Shown piece after piece: positions 62,132 to 64,000 of a stretch of 64,000 bases of DNA. Every line of letters begins with the position of its first letter. The first letter of the stretch is position 1. The DNA is taken from positions 1 through 64,000 of the forward strand of contig WRAU01000005.1 of assembly GCA_009780035.1 (NCBI GenBank), given 5' to 3'. Source of the DNA: Alphaproteobacteria bacterium (GTDB taxonomy: Bacteria > Pseudomonadota > Alphaproteobacteria > WRAU01 > Hepatincolaceae). The notes below the pieces were generated by a model. That model searched no databases. It was not told the origin of the DNA and was given only the letters and a program-made list of their open reading frames with translations. The position numbers and the translations under genes are program-made.

Positions 62132-62638
62132 ATGGAAAACAATAGAATGCAAAGAATAGTAGATTTTTTAAAATCTCTCCTTTTAATAGATATTTTTAAA
62201 GGGATTATACTTACCTCTAAGTATATGCTTTTTAAAAAGTCGGTAACTATTAATTATCCGTATGAGAAATCTATGGTAAGCTATAGATTTAAAGGCGAAC
62301 ATGCGCTAAGACGCTATGAAAACGGCGAAGAAAGATGTATTGCTTGTAAATTATGCGAGGCAATTTGTCCAGCACAGGCAATAACTATTATGGCTGAAAA
62401 AAGATTTGACGGCAGCCGCAGAACTATTTCATACGATATTGATATGTCAAAATGTATTTATTGCGGTTTATGTGAAGAGGCTTGTCCGGTAGATGCCATT
62501 GTTGAAACTCCGAATGTAGAATTTTCTACAGAAACCAGAGAAGAATTATATTACACCAAAGAGAAACTTTTATCTAATGGTGAGCGATGGGAAAACTACT
62601 TAAAACAAAAAATGCAAGAATTGGCAGTTTATAAGTAG
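62132..62638 (+). CDS. nuoI: NADH-quinone oxidoreductase subunit I (two 4Fe-4S)
   Basis: 168 residues. Two ferredoxin motifs bind clusters N6a and N6b: [16 protein letters not shown] and [32 protein letters not shown] is the conserved preceding segment. It links NuoG electrons to NuoB. Confidence 0.98.
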   Translation: MENNRMQRIVDFLKSLLLIDIFKGIILTSKYMLFKKSVTINYPYEKSMVSYRFKGEHALRRYENGEERCIACKLCEAICPAQAITIMAEKRFDGSRRTISYDIDMSKCIYCGLCEEACPVDAIVETPNVEFSTETREELYYTKEKLLSNGERWENYLKQKMQELAVYK

Positions 62639-62693
62639 GATAGATAATGCTAATAGGTAATGGAAGAACAATAATAGTGAAAGTGGAAAGGTA

Positions 62694-63302
62694 ATGTTAG
62701 AAGCGATAATTTTTTATTTATTTGGCACGGTATTAGTGCTGGCTGCAATGGGAGTAGTTTTAGCAAAAAATCCTGTATATTCTGTGTTGCTGCTGATTTT
62801 TGCTTTCTTTAATGCGGCAGCTATTTTCGTATTGTTAAAAGCAGAATTTTTAGCAATGGTTTTAATAATTGTTTATGTTGGAGCAGTGGCTGTTCTATTC
62901 TTGTTTGTGGTAATGTTAATTAATCTGCGGACAGCTGAAAAAAGAAAACTTTTTACAAAATATACTATCTTTGCACTTATTTTATTAGTTATTTTAGGCA
63001 TAGAGTTATGTATTTTTATGTTTAAAGGCATTTCAGATATTAAACCGGTTATTTTAGATAGCAATTTTGCACAGTTGGGCGACGCCGTATCATACTTCGG
63101 GCAGTTAATTTTTAATAAATATTATTATTTATTTTTAGTCGGCGGACTAATTTTAACAGTGGCAATGATTGGAGCGGTAATTATTGTAGATAAAGAAGAA
63201 ACATCAAATAACCAACGGCAGGATGTATTTTTACAAAATATTCGTAGTAAGGAAAACTCTGTAAAAGCAGTTAAGGTAGAAATTGAAAAGGGTATAAAAT
63301 AA
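62694..63302 (+). CDS. nuoJ: NADH-quinone oxidoreductase subunit J
   Basis: 202 residues with five membrane helices. The conserved helix 3 segment MVLIIVYVGAVAVLFLFVVM, with its pi-bulge region, identifies NuoJ/ND6. The start has GGAAAGG upstream; the stop overlaps nuoK by one base. Confidence 0.95.
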   Translation: MLEAIIFYLFGTVLVLAAMGVVLAKNPVYSVLLLIFAFFNAAAIFVLLKAEFLAMVLIIVYVGAVAVLFLFVVMLINLRTAEKRKLFTKYTIFALILLVILGIELCIFMFKGISDIKPVILDSNFAQLGDAVSYFGQLIFNKYYYLFLVGGLILTVAMIGAVIIVDKEETSNNQRQDVFLQNIRSKENSVKAVKVEIEKGIK

Positions 63303-63610
63303 TGGAAATTACAATATTTCATTACTTAATGTTAAGCGGTTTAGTATTTTTAATTGGGGTTTTTGGAATATTCCTTAATAGAAAAAGTATTATTTCTTTA
63401 ATTATGTCTGTAGAAGTTATTTTTTTGGCAATTAATATTAATTTTATAATTTTTGCGAGCTATTGGAATGATTTTAAGGGTCATGTGCTAGTGCTGTTTA
63501 TTTTAACAGTCTCTGCGGCTGAAATAGCCATTGCCCTAGTAGCCTTAGTGATATATTTTAATAACAGGCATACTACGATTGTTGATGACTTAAGCAATCT
63601 AAGAGGATAG
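63302..63610 (+). CDS. nuoK: NADH-quinone oxidoreductase subunit K
   Basis: 102 residues, the exact usual length. Three helices with the two buried Glu of the proton path: MSVEVIFLAININF (Glu near residue 38) and TVSAAEIAIALVALVI (Glu near residue 73). Confidence 0.97.
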   Translation: MEITIFHYLMLSGLVFLIGVFGIFLNRKSIISLIMSVEVIFLAININFIIFASYWNDFKGHVLVLFILTVSAAEIAIALVALVIYFNNRHTTIVDDLSNLRG

Positions 63611-63661
63611 AGGTATATAAATACTACAATGATGAATAAAATTTAAGAGGATAGACTTAAT

Positions 63662-64000
63662 ATGATTTGGTATATAATATTATTGCCGTTTTTAGGTTTT
63701 ATAGCGGCAGGCATAATTTCTATTTTTAATGCTAAAAAAGAAAATAATAACTCTCTTAATTTTCTTGCTTGGTTATTAACTACCTTTGCAACAGGATTAT
63801 CCGCTGTTTTTTCATTATGGTTTTTTATGAATATGACAAAAATGAGCGAAACAACGATTGTTTATGAATTGCAGGATTGGTTTATTTCTGGCAATTTGAT
63901 TGTTAATTTTGCTTTTACCTTTGATAAGTTAGTAGCGATTATGGTTTTTGTGGTAGCCTTTATTTCGTTTATGGTGCACTTTTATTCTTATTTTTATATC
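63662..64000 (+). CDS. nuoL: NADH-quinone oxidoreductase subunit L, N-terminal 113 residues (partial)
   Basis: Starts at ATG 63662 after AAGAGGATAG and runs off the right edge. The first 113 residues contain an initial helix (WYIILLPFLGFIAAGIISIF), a second hydrophobic segment and TFDKLVAIMVFVVAFISFMV, the conserved third-helix region of NuoL antiporter-like subunits. Its place after nuoK is standard. Confidence 0.95.
   Translation, partial: MIWYIILLPFLGFIAAGIISIFNAKKENNNSLNFLAWLLTTFATGLSAVFSLWFFMNMTKMSETTIVYELQDWFISGNLIVNFAFTFDKLVAIMVFVVAFISFMVHFYSYFYI

Overview
The window is AT-rich alphaproteobacterial DNA. The chromosomal blocks have a typical alphaproteobacterial order: aroQ-accB-accC, tig-clpP-clpX-lon-hup, argS-SPOR-tatB-tatC, era-recO, a PopZ-like gene next to valS, and nuoA to nuoL without interruption. 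Low GC, dispersed ~100-bp palindromic elements and loose gene spacing suggest a host-associated lineage (Rickettsiales/Holosporales-like or an AT-rich gut alphaproteobacterium). That placement is inference. A small uronate cluster (uxuA, a GPH-type transporter, kduI, kduD) points to plant- or host-derived uronic acids as a carbon source.

Positions 1 to about 21,060 are the right part of a temperate podovirus-like prophage whose left end lies outside the window. From left to right it holds: the 5' end of a leftward gene; a lambda-like immunity region (150-2666) bounded by two perfectly identical, inverted 90-bp promoter/operator blocks; inside it three rightward genes for secreted or membrane proteins and a leftward CI/LexA-type repressor; a structured PR leader with a tRNA-Pro-like element and five hairpins; a replication gene carrying iterons and an AT-rich tract (probable origin); a nuclease; terminase subunits; portal, scaffold and Ig-tailed capsid; ejection/internal virion proteins; tail fibre; amidase endolysin and holin candidates; tail adaptor, tail nozzle and a second fibre. 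No integrase or att site is visible. The main finding is that the membrane protein of the immunity cassette (1304-1879) shares an ~75-residue domain with the N-terminus of the 799-residue internal virion protein (13239-15638). This fits a superinfection-exclusion protein that mimics or binds the partner of an ejection protein. A decayed gene cluster (21126-22474) lies beside the prophage.

Positions 22,475-35,720 hold fatty-acid/shikimate genes, a PLP decarboxylase, a HAD phosphatase, CorA, a META lipoprotein, a cold-shock protein, the trigger factor/Clp/Lon protein-quality block, HU, and tRNA-Val and tRNA-Asp. Positions 35,720-40,600 are the uronate cluster with an intergenic hairpin and an upstream 15-bp palindrome. 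Positions 40,600-53,900 hold xthA, an A-type Fe-S carrier, argS, SPOR, tatBC, tRNA-Glu, a small HTH protein, era, recO, a Pcm-like protein, PopZ-like, valS and a nitroreductase.

Positions 53,880-54,340 contain a short SD-equipped ORF and, next to it, a compact multi-branched structured RNA candidate (54047-54210) with two mutually exclusive folds. After a near-consensus promoter (54277-54305) the complex I operon nuoA-nuoL runs off the right edge.
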